Positions 50,500 through 61,200 of a stretch of DNA of 64,000 nucleotides are shown one piece after another. Position numbers and translations under genes: made by a program. This DNA is from Enchytraeus crypticus. Taxonomy: Eukaryota > Annelida > Clitellata > Enchytraeida > Enchytraeidae. The notes beneath the pieces were generated by a model. That model was not told the origin of the DNA. It searched no databases and saw only the letters and a program-made list of their open reading frames with translations. Location: NCBI GenBank assembly GCA_905160935.1, contig CAJHZI010000695.1:491001-555000 (forward strand), given 5' to 3'. Each line of letters begins with the position of its first letter. The first letter of the stretch is position 1.

Positions 50500-52445
50500 T
50501 TTATCTCTCTCTCTCTCTATCTTTCTCTCTTTCTCTGTCTCTCTCTCTTTTTTTTCTCTCTCTCTATTTCTCTCTCTCTCTCTGTCTCGCTCTCACTCTC
50601 TCATTATCCATCTCGATCGCAATCTATCTGCCAATCTATCTACAAGTATATCTGTATCCCTCTCTTCTACTGAACTTATTTATATCACTTAAGGCTTACT
50701 GTTTGTTCAGTAAGGAAACTTTATCAATCACTTCATAACTCGAACATTTTGAAACTTGGAATAGAAAACACGTTGAGCACAATTAAAACACCTTTACCCC
50801 TAAGGTTGAACTTGTCGAAAAAAAGTAAACATGCATTATAGTGAAATGATCAACTATGTTGATATCTATCTTTTTTAATACCACATGTTAAACCGCTAGG
50901 CAATTTAGACCGTTTTCCGTGTAACCAGTCCAGTGAATGTCCGAGACTTTACTCAAAGATCAGCGCGGCTGAGATTCGAACACACGAGGGTTCAATTCAC
51001 CTCAGGATCTGTCGAACCAACATTTTCATTATTATCATAGCCTAATTCAGACTCTAATCCGAATGATTCTTCTTCACGGATCCTGAACGCCCCTGAAGGA
51101 TGGTTTCAAGGAACTCGACATCTTCCACGCCTGCTCCAGGTCTTGAGAGTTTCTCTTCCAGGTCGCTTTGAAATAAGGACATCCGGTACAGATACCAATA
51201 GCAACCACCGATGAAGGAACGAACCCAAAAAATGAAAATACTCACACATTCCCTCGCTCACTTACACACTCATTCTCTCTCTCTCACTCATTCATTCAAT
51301 CTCTCACTCACTCATTCATTCAATCTCTCACTCGCACATACATTCCCTCCCTCTCTCACTCACTCATTCCCTCTCTCACTCACACACACATTCCCTCACG
51401 CACACATACATTCACTCTCTCCCTCACACACACAATCGCTCACTTACTCATTCTTTCACTTACTGCATTCAATCGATTAATTTTTGATTGAAGTTTTGAT
51501 GCTACATTGATTTCAGATGACGGCTCATATGGTACTCTGCTTCATAACTACGATTTCCTGTGTCTTCATTGTTGTTGTTTCCATTATAGCGGCTGGGAAT
51601 TTAAATAAGGTAGGCCTGTAGAACAGATTTATTATATTTTATATGTCAAGTGCAGCTTTAAATTAATTGCCACTATGGCTCCGATCTGGACTTTGTTGTT
51701 TTTATGTTAAAGTAGTTAAGAAATAAACTTAAATACCAAGAGCCTATTTAGTTTTTAGTTGAAAACTGGAGAAAATTAAAAATTTGTGCCTTTTTAACGA
51801 ATTGTGATGTTAAACCAATTTATATTAATTTCTTAAAATATATTCGTACCTATTTATAGTTTAAAGTTTTTAATTTTTGACTTTTTGGTTTAAATTTTGA
51901 AATTTTCGGCTAATGATACTAAACGAGTATTTTCAGCGAAATCCTCTATTTTACATATAATATATTTTTTAAATAAATAGAATTCATTGAAAAATATGTC
52001 ATATTTACGTAAGAGAAATCGAGAAATAAATTCCTGCTATTTATGTTTCAAATGCAGACATTTTTATCAGACAATGACGGGGATTCTAACTCTAACTTGG
52101 TTAGTCGGTTTAATTGTAGACTTAATAAGTTTATAACAATAAGTTTATAGAAATTATAGACTAATAAATTTATTATTCAATTAATTTGATAGGCCTACCT
52201 GATATTTTCTTTTACGAACATTCAAATCATTAACTTCCATTTCAGCTTAAGCTGCTTTCTAGGGCCGATTACTTTAAATATTATTTAGCTGCGGCGATAA
52301 GAGGTTTACGAAACAAATTAAAAATTTGCAACATTGTATGTAGTAGTATCTTTTAAAAGATATGAAACTATGCAGAAAGAGGTCGCTTTTGAATATAGTT
52401 TTATGTCTTCTTGATTTCGTGAAAATAAAGTATGCTATCTCTGTG

Positions 52446-52476
<31 letters not shown>

Positions 52477-54106
52477 TAGTACACTGTCTACTGACAGGTC
52501 CATGGTATATAACCCCTCTACTCATTTCTATTTACCGCGTTTTCTTCACGTCGACATACGAGTGGATCATTAAATTATTTATAATGTTCTTTGTGATAAA
52601 TCAATTACTCTTAGGGAATTCTGCTTATGACGAGGTGGGTCCTCTATGCCTTTCTCAGCTTCGACTAACATTTACACGGGCAGGGGCGTCATCCCTGAGA
52701 AAACAATCCTGTTTACCAACATTTTATATATCGTAATACCGTAATACTTTTCAATGTAGCTGAGTACATTACTATTGTTATATTTTTGCAGAGAATCGTT
52801 CAGTTTTTTCTCATGATACTGATGACAATATTTGGAATACTGAGCGCCGCACAAACTTCTCTATCTCTAACTTTTTCCTGCGCCCCTCTCTACTGGCATT
52901 CACTCCACAAAAAATCGGTAAGATTTTAATTTATGGTCTTAATTCATAAAATACAAACTCGGTCTTTCCATGTAGGGTCAGATCAATCAAGTAATAGAAC
53001 AAGCGTACAGTGTCGTTAGAAAAGACTTGAGCTGAAACTCTGTAGTGCACAGGAAACAGTTCATACTTATTTGTCAGGATAAAAACTGTAATAAAAAGTG
53101 ATAAAGGTTTAGCCTTTAAGATAGGTTAAACTTGTTGGTCAACGCAATGCTCTTGCAGACAATGAAAATTACACTTTTTGAGTAGGAATGTATACCTTGG
53201 ACCTTTGCGGCAGAGGATATCTAGAAAAAGAATTGGGACCATACATTGGTAGTTCGATTAACATATCTCATCATGATAATAATAAAAATAAAGGTTTAAC
53301 GTCCGTTTCCTCATACAAGGATGATGTCAGGGACGTCTAGTCAATAAATATAATAATCTAGTCAAGTAATATTCAATACTACACTATATCGCAAGCGAGT
53401 CAAGCACTAAATTTCAACTCGTCGTAACAGTCCTTTGTTTCTTATGAACACTTCGCGGGCGGTTATAAGCCTTTCTCGTAGATCCCTTCTATCCAGACAC
53501 TATACATGAGCTTACACATAACCATTCATTCCGCTAATATCCTTCCTTGGACTGGTTTCCCAGATTTTGGATTCTCATCGTCTATTGGACCTTACTGACT
53601 TCTCTTTACGTAGATTTTGGTTTCATAGTTCCCGATGTTGTCCTGGACAGCTGTAGCTCACTAGCCGTACAGTGGTTGTTGTTGTTGTCATATGCTTTTA
53701 ACATGGCCAAATATGTATACTTCTTCGATTGCTTTAAGCAGCTACTGAACAAGGGCTGAGTATAGGAAATGAGAAATCATGATAAAATCTATAATTATTA
53801 TGAAGTCATTAAAAAAAGCTAAAAAGCTAATGTCAGTTTCCTCACTCGAAACCGATATCATTGACGGGCGAGCCCAATATTTGAACCCCACACGTACTGA
53901 TCCGCGGTCGAGTATCTTACCGATTACCGCCACCGGCTCCAGCCATTTATATTACTGATTTGTACATAATGAAGAGTCAAAAACCTCGCATTAATAAAAT
54001 GTTATTTCAGACAAATCATCGCATTAATAAAATGTTATTTCAGACAAATCATCAGGACGAGAAAGCGGCTATACAGGGCCACGTGGTTCAGATAACGCTG
54101 GAGTAG
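48816..54106 (+). CDS. MS4A/CD20-like four-transmembrane protein, gene 3 (complete, six coding exons, 184 aa)
   Basis: Exons: 48816-48989 (58 codons), 50377-50433 (19), 51517-51609 (31), 52058-52099 (14), 52792-52917 (42), 54044-54106 (20 plus TAG). All introns are GT-AG, phase 0. Residues: N-terminus MATQDKQILLKETGEINWSK, TM1 near 31-50, loop ending GMCCGAL, TM2 LIVSGLVGNIASSKESRRW, TM3 MTAHMVLCFITTISC..., loop TFLSDNDGDSNSNL, TM4 RIVQFFLMILMTIFGILSAA..., tail TNHQDEKAAIQGHVVQITLE. The tail aligns with KLHQDDKVSTE-HVIQIE of genes 1 and 2 but stops earlier. The final intron has a tandemly duplicated 33-bp acceptor; using the first AG (54009-54010) would add eleven residues in frame. Intron 1 holds SINE-F, a 21-22-bp minisatellite, repeat H and SINE-A. 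A stretch running from intron 1 across exon 2 is duplicated at 30238-30854. It may be a membrane receptor or signalling adaptor by family analogy; that is inference. Confidence 0.83.
49148..49245 (+). repeat. Dispersed repeat H, gene 3 intron 1
   Basis: AGTGGCAGGTCCAAGGTACA, TATTCGTACTCAGAGTCTGC. Diverged copies at 49900-49985 and 59878-59960. Confidence 0.6.
49430..49545 (+). repeat. (ATC)n and SINE-F head, gene 3 intron 1
   Basis: ATCATC run, CCCTTAAATCCCAGTTTAGC, CAGGGTCGGGATACGAATAG; truncated after about 110 bp. Confidence 0.8.
49545..49725 (+). repeat. 21-22-bp minisatellite, about eight units
   Basis: Unit AAAACCGATAAATATAAAAT plus AA, in gene 3 intron 1. Confidence 0.95.
50031..50231 (-). 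repeat. SINE-A copy, gene 3 intron 1
   Basis: Reverse copy from tail to GGTTAAATTCACCTCAGGAT; the head is missing. It lies about 115 bp before the start of the segment duplicated to 30238. Confidence 0.82.
50453..50605. repeat. (CT)n tract, gene 3 intron 2
   Basis: Interrupted CT repeat, copied at 30345-30480. Confidence 0.95.
50823..51014 (-). repeat. SINE-A copy, gene 3 intron 2
   Basis: Tail to B box and GGGTTCAATTCACCTCAGGA; donor of the chimeric SINE-A at 30700-30884. Confidence 0.85.
51243..51465 (+). repeat. Imperfect CTCACTCATTC-type array, gene 3 intron 2
   Basis: Mixture of CACT, CATT and CT units. Confidence 0.85.
52470..52720 (-). repeat. Dispersed LINE-type 3' end repeat, gene 3 intron 4
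   Basis: CTACTGACAGGTCCATGGTA, TTTCTCAGCTTCGACTAACA and GGCAGGGGCGTCATCCCTGA; (CT)n at its border. Confidence 0.78.
53275..53340 (-). repeat. SINE-D tail fragment, gene 3 intron 5
   Basis: AATAAAGGTTTAACGTCCGT, TTCCTCATACAAGGATGATG, TCAGGGACGTC. Confidence 0.78.
53540..53700 (-). repeat. SINE-E copy, gene 3 intron 5
   Basis: GATTTTGGTTTCATAGTTCC, CGATGTTGTCCTGGACAGCT. Confidence 0.75.
53815..53945 (-). repeat. SINE-B copy, gene 3 intron 5
   Basis: CAGTTTCCTCACTCGAAACC, TACTGATCCGCGGTCGAGTA; ends at CCGCCACCGGCTCC. Confidence 0.88.
53987..54052 (+). repeat. 33-bp tandem duplication carrying the exon 6 acceptor of gene 3
   Basis: Two exact units (53987-54019 and 54020-54052), each with TTATTTCAG|ACAAATCAT. 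The unit is 11 codons long. Confidence 0.95.
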
Positions 54107-54261
54107 ACTACGACCCTGCTAATCAAATCTTTCTCAAGGACACTTAGCCTATTAATTGAGGATATTCGACTTAAAAATTCTGTCAAGGACCTCTAAAGCA
54201 ATCTCGAAGACCATTCGCCGGACATGACACCGCTGCAGTAATGGTCGCTGCAAAAAACTGG

Positions 54262-54276
54262 ACGGAGAGAGATAGG

Positions 54277-54319
<43 letters not shown>

Positions 54320-54402
54320 TGAGAGACAGAGTGAGCGAGAGAGAGAGAGAGAGAGTGAGAGTGAGAGAGTGAAAAAGAGAGTGAGAGAGAGTGCGTGTGT
54401 GT

Positions 54403-54435
<33 letters not shown>

Positions 54436-54525
54436 TGAGTGAGTGAGAGAGAGAAAGAGAGAGAGGGTGAGAAAGTGAGAGTGAAAGAGAGTGAGAGAGA
54501 GAGAGAGAAAGAGAGAGAGGCTTAA
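54262..54525. repeat. (GA)n-rich tract downstream of gene 3
   Basis: GA with GT interruptions; a SINE-C body scrap (CTCGAAGACCATTCGCCGGA) lies at 54190-54250 just before. Confidence 0.95.
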
Positions 54526-55054
54526 CTTAAGCCCGAGAGAATATATGTATCTGTAGAAGTAATTTATTCGTTTTATAATTTCGAATGTTCTAGAACAGTT
54601 TTTCTAAGGATTTCGTTATTACATGTAGGTTCAAAAATGATAAAATAAAGAGTTTCTCTCAAGCACACCAATTTTGAGATATCATTTAGACTAAAATCAT
54701 TTAAAAATCAAGAGTTGTAAACTCCTTCCGTAAAGCATTCTCGAAGAGCAGTTTTGTCCATGACATTGCTAAGAAAGATTTCGCAATCATTATATATCAA
54801 ATCTCAAAATAGTCATTGGCTTGAAAAATATGGTTTTTGAAATGGATTCAAATTGCCTACCTCATTTTCCTACTTATCCGCGCCTTAAAACACGTCCAGT
54901 TTACGGTTGGTATATTCCATAATTAGCCTGAACTTTCCTTAAAATAAGTTCAGAGGAGGGAGACTGTAACCCTAACCCTATCCCGGCTTGGACGAGAGAT
55001 TAATTACTAGGACCAGGTACAGGTACAGAAATTTTTGGTGGGGAGGGATGATTG

Positions 55055-55300
55055 TCAATTGAGCACATACACACTTACATACAAACACGCATACTCACAT
55101 ACACAGGCACACACACATACACACAAACATGCATCATTTTACATGTATATACATGTATATTGTATATACATGTATAAACATATACAAGCACATACGCAGA
55201 TACATAAACGCAAATATGAACACATATACATACAAACACCCACATGCACATGCAAATGTATAAGCACCTAAGCACATGCAGACACGAGCGGGAGCACATG
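55055..55300. repeat. ACAC/ACAT-rich low-complexity DNA
   Basis: Irregular CA-rich repeats with ACATGTAT palindromes. Frames here are artefacts. 54525-55055 and 55300-56770 show no gene, apart from a SINE-C scrap at 54724-54775. Confidence 0.85.
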
Positions 55301-56776
55301 CAAGCAATAGTACTATTGTAAGCATGCTGACTATTAATAAAAAATATTACACATATAGGCCTACGCCAGCGTATGCAGCTCATGAGAAAGTTATAATGTT
55401 GTTTAGCGTCAGTTTCTAAACTTCTAATGATACTGTCAAGTCCAATTGGCAATCAGTAAGTTGAAGGTTTCCTGCCTTTGGAGCAACTTAAGTTTGCAGC
55501 CGGTTCAATTGTCCACATGATGTCACTTATTAAAATATGAAGGCCGCACTACTGGTGATAGGGACCAGTAGCTGGAACGTTCTGCATATTGTTGAAAATA
55601 TATAATATATCCTACGCAGTCTACTTTAAATCTAAAGCATTGTGGAGAATTGCACAGAACCAAAGTAATTAAAATTGATGATAAGTATATTTAATACCAT
55701 CTGACTTTATAATCAACTAGGCCTACATGTATGTAAGTTATGTAGCCCACCTTTTATTAACCAGCTATTTAGCCATGCAGGTACTTTTAGCATCTAATAT
55801 TAACAAATATTAATACTATTGTGAATACATCTAAATTACTCTTATGACTAAATATCCTATATACATGTATACTCTAGTAATATAGTTTAAGTGACTTAAA
55901 CGACCCTTACATCGCCATAATTTTAAGGTTTTCAAAGATCTATACTAGCCTACTACAGTATAAAGTAAAATATATGCACAGCAGTGACTGTTAAATTTGT
56001 GAATCTAACTAAACGTAAGCTCATTAGAACTTCTGTACATGTATTGACGGCGGCAACCTTCGCTTCACTGTATTCCCTCACAAGGGCTGCTATTTATTCC
56101 AGCTTAACAACTGTAGTCTTGATTTCACTTTTACACTAATGACCTCTTCTACATCATTAAGACCATTAGGAGTAAAACAGTGGTACAAAACGTGGTATGG
56201 CATTTAACATTGCGACTAAAAAGTGGTACGGCAATTGCCGTACCGTTGCCGGCGCCTATGCTAATAATAAGAGGGTTAATAAAAGCAGATATAAATATTT
56301 CGATCTTGTAGAGTCCCACATCCAGCCATGATGTTTTATAACTGATAATAAACAAATATCTAAAACAATTAACGTAGACATTCGTAAATTTAAACGTTTT
56401 AAATTCGCATTAAAATGAAACATTTGCAATTTTCACAAATCAAGACATAAGACAATCATAAACTGAACGAAACTTTAATTAAATAGCCTGCTTAATATCG
56501 GAATTACATCTATACATTTATTGTCATTAAGTACTTTAGGCCTATACACTAGAAAGAAAGACAACGATATCTTAGCTGTATTGCTAAAACTTTATAAAAC
56601 AATCTAGCGACTATGGTGAATTCAAATGAAGCCAAAAACTGATTGAAAAATAGAATGAACAATCTACCGACTCAAAGACTCCCAACCCGATAGAACCGGT
56701 GAGGGGGGTGCATCCCTAGCATCCCCAATGGTGTATCCGCGCCTGACCAGGTAGGCTGGACCAGATAGGCTGGACC

Positions 56777-56906
56777 GGTAAGCTGGACCCCTAATTAGGA
56801 CTAATTAGGGGTCCAGCTTACCTGGACCCCTAATCTCATCACCCCTAATCTCATCACAATCTTATCTCATCACCCCCAATTAGGACTAATTAGGGGTGAT
56901 GAGATA
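56777..56906. repeat. Twin hairpins with a shared core
   Basis: Hairpin 1 at 56777-56822: two perfect 21-bp arms around GGAC. Hairpin 2 at 56863-56906: two 20-bp arms with one mismatch around the same GGAC. Both cores read TAATTAGGACTAATTAGGGG; the outer arms differ (CCAGCTTACC versus TGATGAGATA). Between them CCCCTAATCTCATCA repeats. Confidence 0.92.
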
Positions 56907-57264
56907 TTTTTCTGTGATTGGATGCTGCAGATGGATGAGGATTGATAAATAAGTCTGACCCTAGTGTTGGTATTTAATAGGGCCCCAAAGCACTTATAAA
57001 AGAAAAAGAAAAAGAAAAACTGGACCCCATCTACCCTACCTATATCTGCTCTAATATTGGTGGGATATTTGAATCTGCTGCGAGCTTTCTACTCCCACAC
57101 ATGACTGCTATCATAAATAAACAGCTTACGTCATCATAACCACGCCCCTATCAGCTGTGGCGATACTCACGTGACCTATAACTAGGAGTAATAATAAACT
57201 GGATGACTGGATCTTTAATTTGCTGCGGGCACTTGTTTCATCACAGCGCTACCAACAACAACTG

Positions 57265-57420
57265 CAATTAGAATGCTACTGTCATTGATGACAACATCGA
57301 ACACTGTTGAGCTGGATGATGTCGAAACAGAGAAGTGAAAAAGTTTCTTAAAACGGAGTAAAGTACAAAATCGAGAAAATGAGTACAAAAGATAAGTATT
57401 TACAGAAAAGAAGAGTTACT
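57265..57420 (+). repeat. SINE-E copy, diverged
   Basis: TTAGAATGCTACTGTCATTG, ATGACAACATCGAACACTGT. Confidence 0.7.
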
Positions 57421-57514
57421 TTATGATCGCAACTCGTGACACTAGATAGAAAAGTGACATCGAAAAGGCAGATTTAAATCTGCTTATGAAACTGATCAGA
57501 TGAAGCAAAAGCTA

Positions 57515-57640
57515 AAGCTAGTAAAGCTAATGTGAACGTCAGTTTCCTCACTCGAAAACGATGTCAGTGACGGGCGAGCAAAGGATTGAACCCCGCACAT
57601 ATTGATCCGCGGTCGAGTATCTTACCGACACCAGGCTACA
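57515..57640 (-). repeat. SINE-B copy
   Basis: GCTAATGTGAACGTCAGTTT, CTCGAAAACGATGTCAGTGA, TTGATCCGCGGTCGAGTATC. Confidence 0.88.
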
Positions 57641-57779
57641 GTGTGATTCCAAAGAAGATTTTCGAAGAGTACGTTAAAGAATTATCTGTACTTGATAGCA
57701 GCCATATTAGAAGTATTTAATTCCACTATGCTCATATAGTTGTAGCAGCCATCTTTGAAGCCTGTTAGAGCTGTGTCAC

Positions 57780-58109
57780 TATGGCGTAGGCGTCCACTCC
57801 AGTGTATCAGCACTGCGTTGTTCTGGGTGAGGCAATTGTTATTTTAACTTTTTATATTGACACAAGTCAGACAACGAGAGCCCAGTCAATAGCAAACATC
57901 TCACAGCCTTCTGACCAGAGAGACTGAGCCAGAAATTAGCCGTACAGCAACCTCTAATTATCAGCCTATTATCAGAGGCAGTTCTTATCAGCCACTTATC
58001 AGGATTCAGAAGCCAGTTCTTATCAGTAAGTTATCAGGAGACAGTTCTTATCAGTCAGTTCTCAGAGCTGGTTTTTATCAGTTTGTCAACGGCCGCCGTT
58101 CTAAACCAC
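57780..58109 (+). promoter_or_regulatory. Candidate non-coding first exon or regulatory block with eight TTATCAG (GATA-type) motifs
   Basis: The segment ends in a strong splice donor (CCAC|GTAAGTATAG, GT at 58110) and lies 3.1 kb upstream of the unknown gene at 61201. It has eight TTATCAG motifs at 57958, 57969, 57985, 57996, 58020, 58031, 58048 and 58075. The reverse complement CTGATAA is the usual GATA-factor site. Three pairs are spaced exactly 11 bp apart. The motifs ride on an imperfect tandem repeat of about 28 bp that begins CAGTTCTTATCAG. Whether it is transcribed, an enhancer, or just a degenerate minisatellite cannot be told from sequence; the exon link to 61201 is inference. Confidence 0.4.
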
Positions 58110-58261
58110 GTAAGTATAGACCTAAATAAAATGTTGTCTGAATCTCAATTTAAATAAAAGTAGTTTTTTTTATTTAGGGATAAACGAGAGGCAGTAGCTG
58201 TAAAGATTCTTAATTAATGTTATGGTATTGACTTATTAATGCGCATTATATATATATATAT

Positions 58262-58412
58262 ATATCAGAGTTAGAATTATAGCAGAATCAGAATTGCTTC
58301 AAAATATGGTGCAATTCTGATTCCTATGGGGAGCACTGATTTTCTGCTTGATCGCACCATGAAAATCAAACACGCAGAAAGCACATGCGATCCAAAAGGA
58401 CACAAATATGCT
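58262..58412. other. Hairpin-rich unique segment
   Basis: CAGAATCAGAATTG and CAATTCTGATTC form a 13-bp stem (about 58284-58322). Next to it GATCGCACCATG and CATGCGATC can pair imperfectly. No gene or repeat family recognised. Confidence 0.5.
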
Positions 58413-58899
58413 ATATATTTTATAAATGCCTAGGAAGTGAATAGTGATTTAGAAAATGAATGATTTACATGTGAATTAAATAAGGCAAAACTTAAATCGT
58501 CATATACATGTACTAATTAGAAATAATTAGAAATAATCTAGTAGCCGAGTGGCTGTTGTTCGATTGATCGAATCCTAACATAGCGCGGAGCAATTAAAAC
58601 TATGCCATCGAGTGAAAACTGCTCATTTCTATTGACATTTTATTCCATTTAAAATACAATTAAAAGTATAGGATTTAATTAAAGAAGACAGACTTAGAAT
58701 GTAGGCCTAGTCGTGTACTTAATATTGGACAGTCTGGCATAAGGACCACCTGGAACGGAATCTAATAGATATCAAAAAACTATTACTTTGGCATTTTCAA
58801 TATACTCTTTTTGTTAGTATGATCACACACGCAACACGTAGGGCCTATGTGTTAGAGATCTTTCGCTGTTTGGTTGCTGTTTTGTTGCTTTCGTTATTT

Positions 58900-59690
58900 C
58901 ACTTTCACTCACGGTTATTAAATCATTGCCTTTTGATTACACACTGACGCAGCCCGCGCAAATTTAAAAAATAACCGTTTAGCATCCTAGACTAAAAATA
59001 ACCGTTTAGCATCCTAGACTAAAAATAACCGTTTAGCATCCTAGACTAAAAATAACCGTTTAGCATCCTAGACTAAAAATAACCGTTTAGCATCCTAGAC
59101 TAAAAATAACCGTTTAGCATCCTAGACTAAAAATAACCGTTTAGCATCCTAGACTAAAAATAACCGTTTAGCATCCTAGACTAAAAATAACCGTTTAGCA
59201 TCCTAGACTAAAAATAACCGTTTAGCATCCTAGACTAAAAATAACCGTTTAGCATCCTAGACTAAAAATAACCGTTTAGCATCCTAGACTAAAAATAACC
59301 GTTTAGCATCCTAGACTAAAAATAACCGTTTAGCATCCTAGACTAAAAATAACCGTTTAGCATCCTAGACTAAAAATAACCGTTTAGCATCCTAGACTAA
59401 AAATAACCGTTTAGCATCCTAGACTAAAAATAACCGTTTCGCATCCTAGACTAAAAATAACCGTTTAGCATCCTAGACTAAAAATAACCGTTTAGCATCC
59501 TAGACTAAAAATAACCGTTTAGCATCCTAGACTAAAAATAACCGTTTAGCATCTTAGACTTTTATTCTTCAAATCTTCCTACACTCCTACGTTCTTGGTG
59601 ATTGCCCATCCATTTACCAACAGGATCCAACGTTGCTTAATTACTTGTATTGACGCTCATAGCCTCATACCCCGTCCAAATCGAGAAGAC
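58900..59690 (-). repeat. 5S-derived SINE enlarged by an internal minisatellite
   Basis: Left of the array is the SINE 3' part in reverse (CGGTTATTAAATCATTGCCT, ACGCAGCCCGCGCAAATTTA). Right of it is the 5S-like head in reverse (TTGGTGATTGCCCATCCATT, TACCAACAGGATCCAACGTT, GCTTAATT). The array occupies the AATAACC...CCT block of the SINE. Confidence 0.82.
58967..59560 (+). repeat. 27-bp minisatellite, 22 units
   Basis: Unit ATAACCGTTTAGCATCCTAG plus ACTAAAA. Units are almost perfect (one TTTCGC variant near 59438 and a changed last unit), so the array looks young. Confidence 0.97.
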
Positions 59691-60164
59691 TGAGTGTTGA
59701 GAGGCCTGGGTGAAAATTCCGTTGTGTTGAAATGTTAGTTTTAAACATCAAAAAGCAAACCACCACCAACCCCCCTCCTTATAATATGTCCTAACCAGCT
59801 TTTCTTTCTGGTTCCAACTATTGCAGCCTAATTAAAATCTCTAGTATAATTCTTCTTTCTCAAATGTTGTACAAGAAACAAGTGGTAGGTCTTAGATACA
59901 CATTCCTACTCAAAGTCTGCCGCAATAAGAACACGTACTCCATTGACCAATAATTTTATCTCTTAAAATAAACCTAAGTTTTAATTTTAGTTTCATAAGT
60001 TTATTATTATTAAAGCTTTTTCTGTAAAGCAGTCTCGAAGAGCGGTTTTGCCCATGACATTGCCTGTACTGCACTGCACTTATTCAGTTCACAGGCATCG
60101 AGTACTGATTGTCGTGGAAAGTAGAAAGTAATGAATAACTGAAAATATAGCAACTTCAATTCAA

Positions 60165-60405
60165 TTCATCATCATCATCCTCTCTTAAATCCCGTCTAAC
60201 CAGGATCGGGATACCAATAGACTTCCTTTTATCCATTCGTTCGTTTTAGTTTTGCGGCAATTACTGGAGCGTAGGTGCTCACCAACCGAATACTCTTTCT
60301 GACGATGGTATGGATCTTTGTTCATTAGTCGCATCTACGACACGTGCAGTCACCGGTTGGTCAAATTATTCAAGCGACCCCGACACAACTCGGGGAAGCA
60401 ACTTC
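60165..60405 (+). repeat. SINE-F copy, best preserved
   Basis: ATCATCATCCTCTCTTAAAT, CCAGGATCGGGATACCAATA, GGTGCTCACCAACCGAATAC, GTGCAGTCACCGGTTGGTCA, CCCCGACACAACTCGGG. Confidence 0.88.
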
Positions 60406-60762
60406 AATTAAGATGAAAAATTGAATAAGAACAGCAAAACGGTTCATTCAACCCTGCACAGATCCCGTACAAAACATTACAAATTGCAAAAGCAACAGGA
60501 AAATCACTAAATTCGAAGTATGGTGAACTTAGAGTGAAAATAATGATAGTAGTTGAACTCATGCATACAAAATCGACAGGGGTATCATTTTAAATTGATA
60601 TTACTAAATAAAGACTGACAAATAAAAGAATATAAGACCAGATGAGCTAATAGCTATCTATTAAGTATTTACCAAGATTTATATAAAAAGAGTTAAAGGT
60701 CCTGTAGACAAGATGGTTATTGGTTAGACGAGAAGGTCTTACACGAAAAGTAAACAAAAAAA

Positions 60763-60985
60763 AGTAAACACGCATTATAGTGAATAATCAACTATGTTGA
60801 TATCTATCACTTTTAAAACCACATGTTTAATCCATTAGGCAATTTAGTCCATTTTCCGTATAACCAGTCCAGTGAATGTCCGAGATTTTACTCTCAGATC
60901 AGCGCGACCGGAATTCGAACCCACGAGGATTCAAATCATCTCAGGATTTGTCATTTAAAACTTCACTACGTTACCCCTACGCTAT
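60763..60985 (-). repeat. SINE-A copy upstream of the unknown gene
   Basis: GTAAACACGCATTATAGTGA to AACTTCACTACGTTACCCCT; near full length. Confidence 0.88.
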
Positions 60986-61200
60986 TTAGACATTCTAAAT
61001 AGACTAGATGGTAAGGATAGCCAATATCTACGACCTTGCAAAGCGATGTATTTCTATCGTATAGAAGTTCTGAAAGTTGGTATAGGGTACTCTGTTAGGT
61101 TCCAACGTTGCTAACTTATGCAAGGCAACTTATTGGCTTGTGTTTCTGTGTGTGTGTGATCAAAAGAAGGTTTTAAACTACTGCTTCTGTGTTGAAACAG

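Noticed and set aside
58967..59560. CRISPR-like regular array of 22 repeats
   Set aside because: Units are contiguous with no spacers, and the setting is a eukaryotic SINE.
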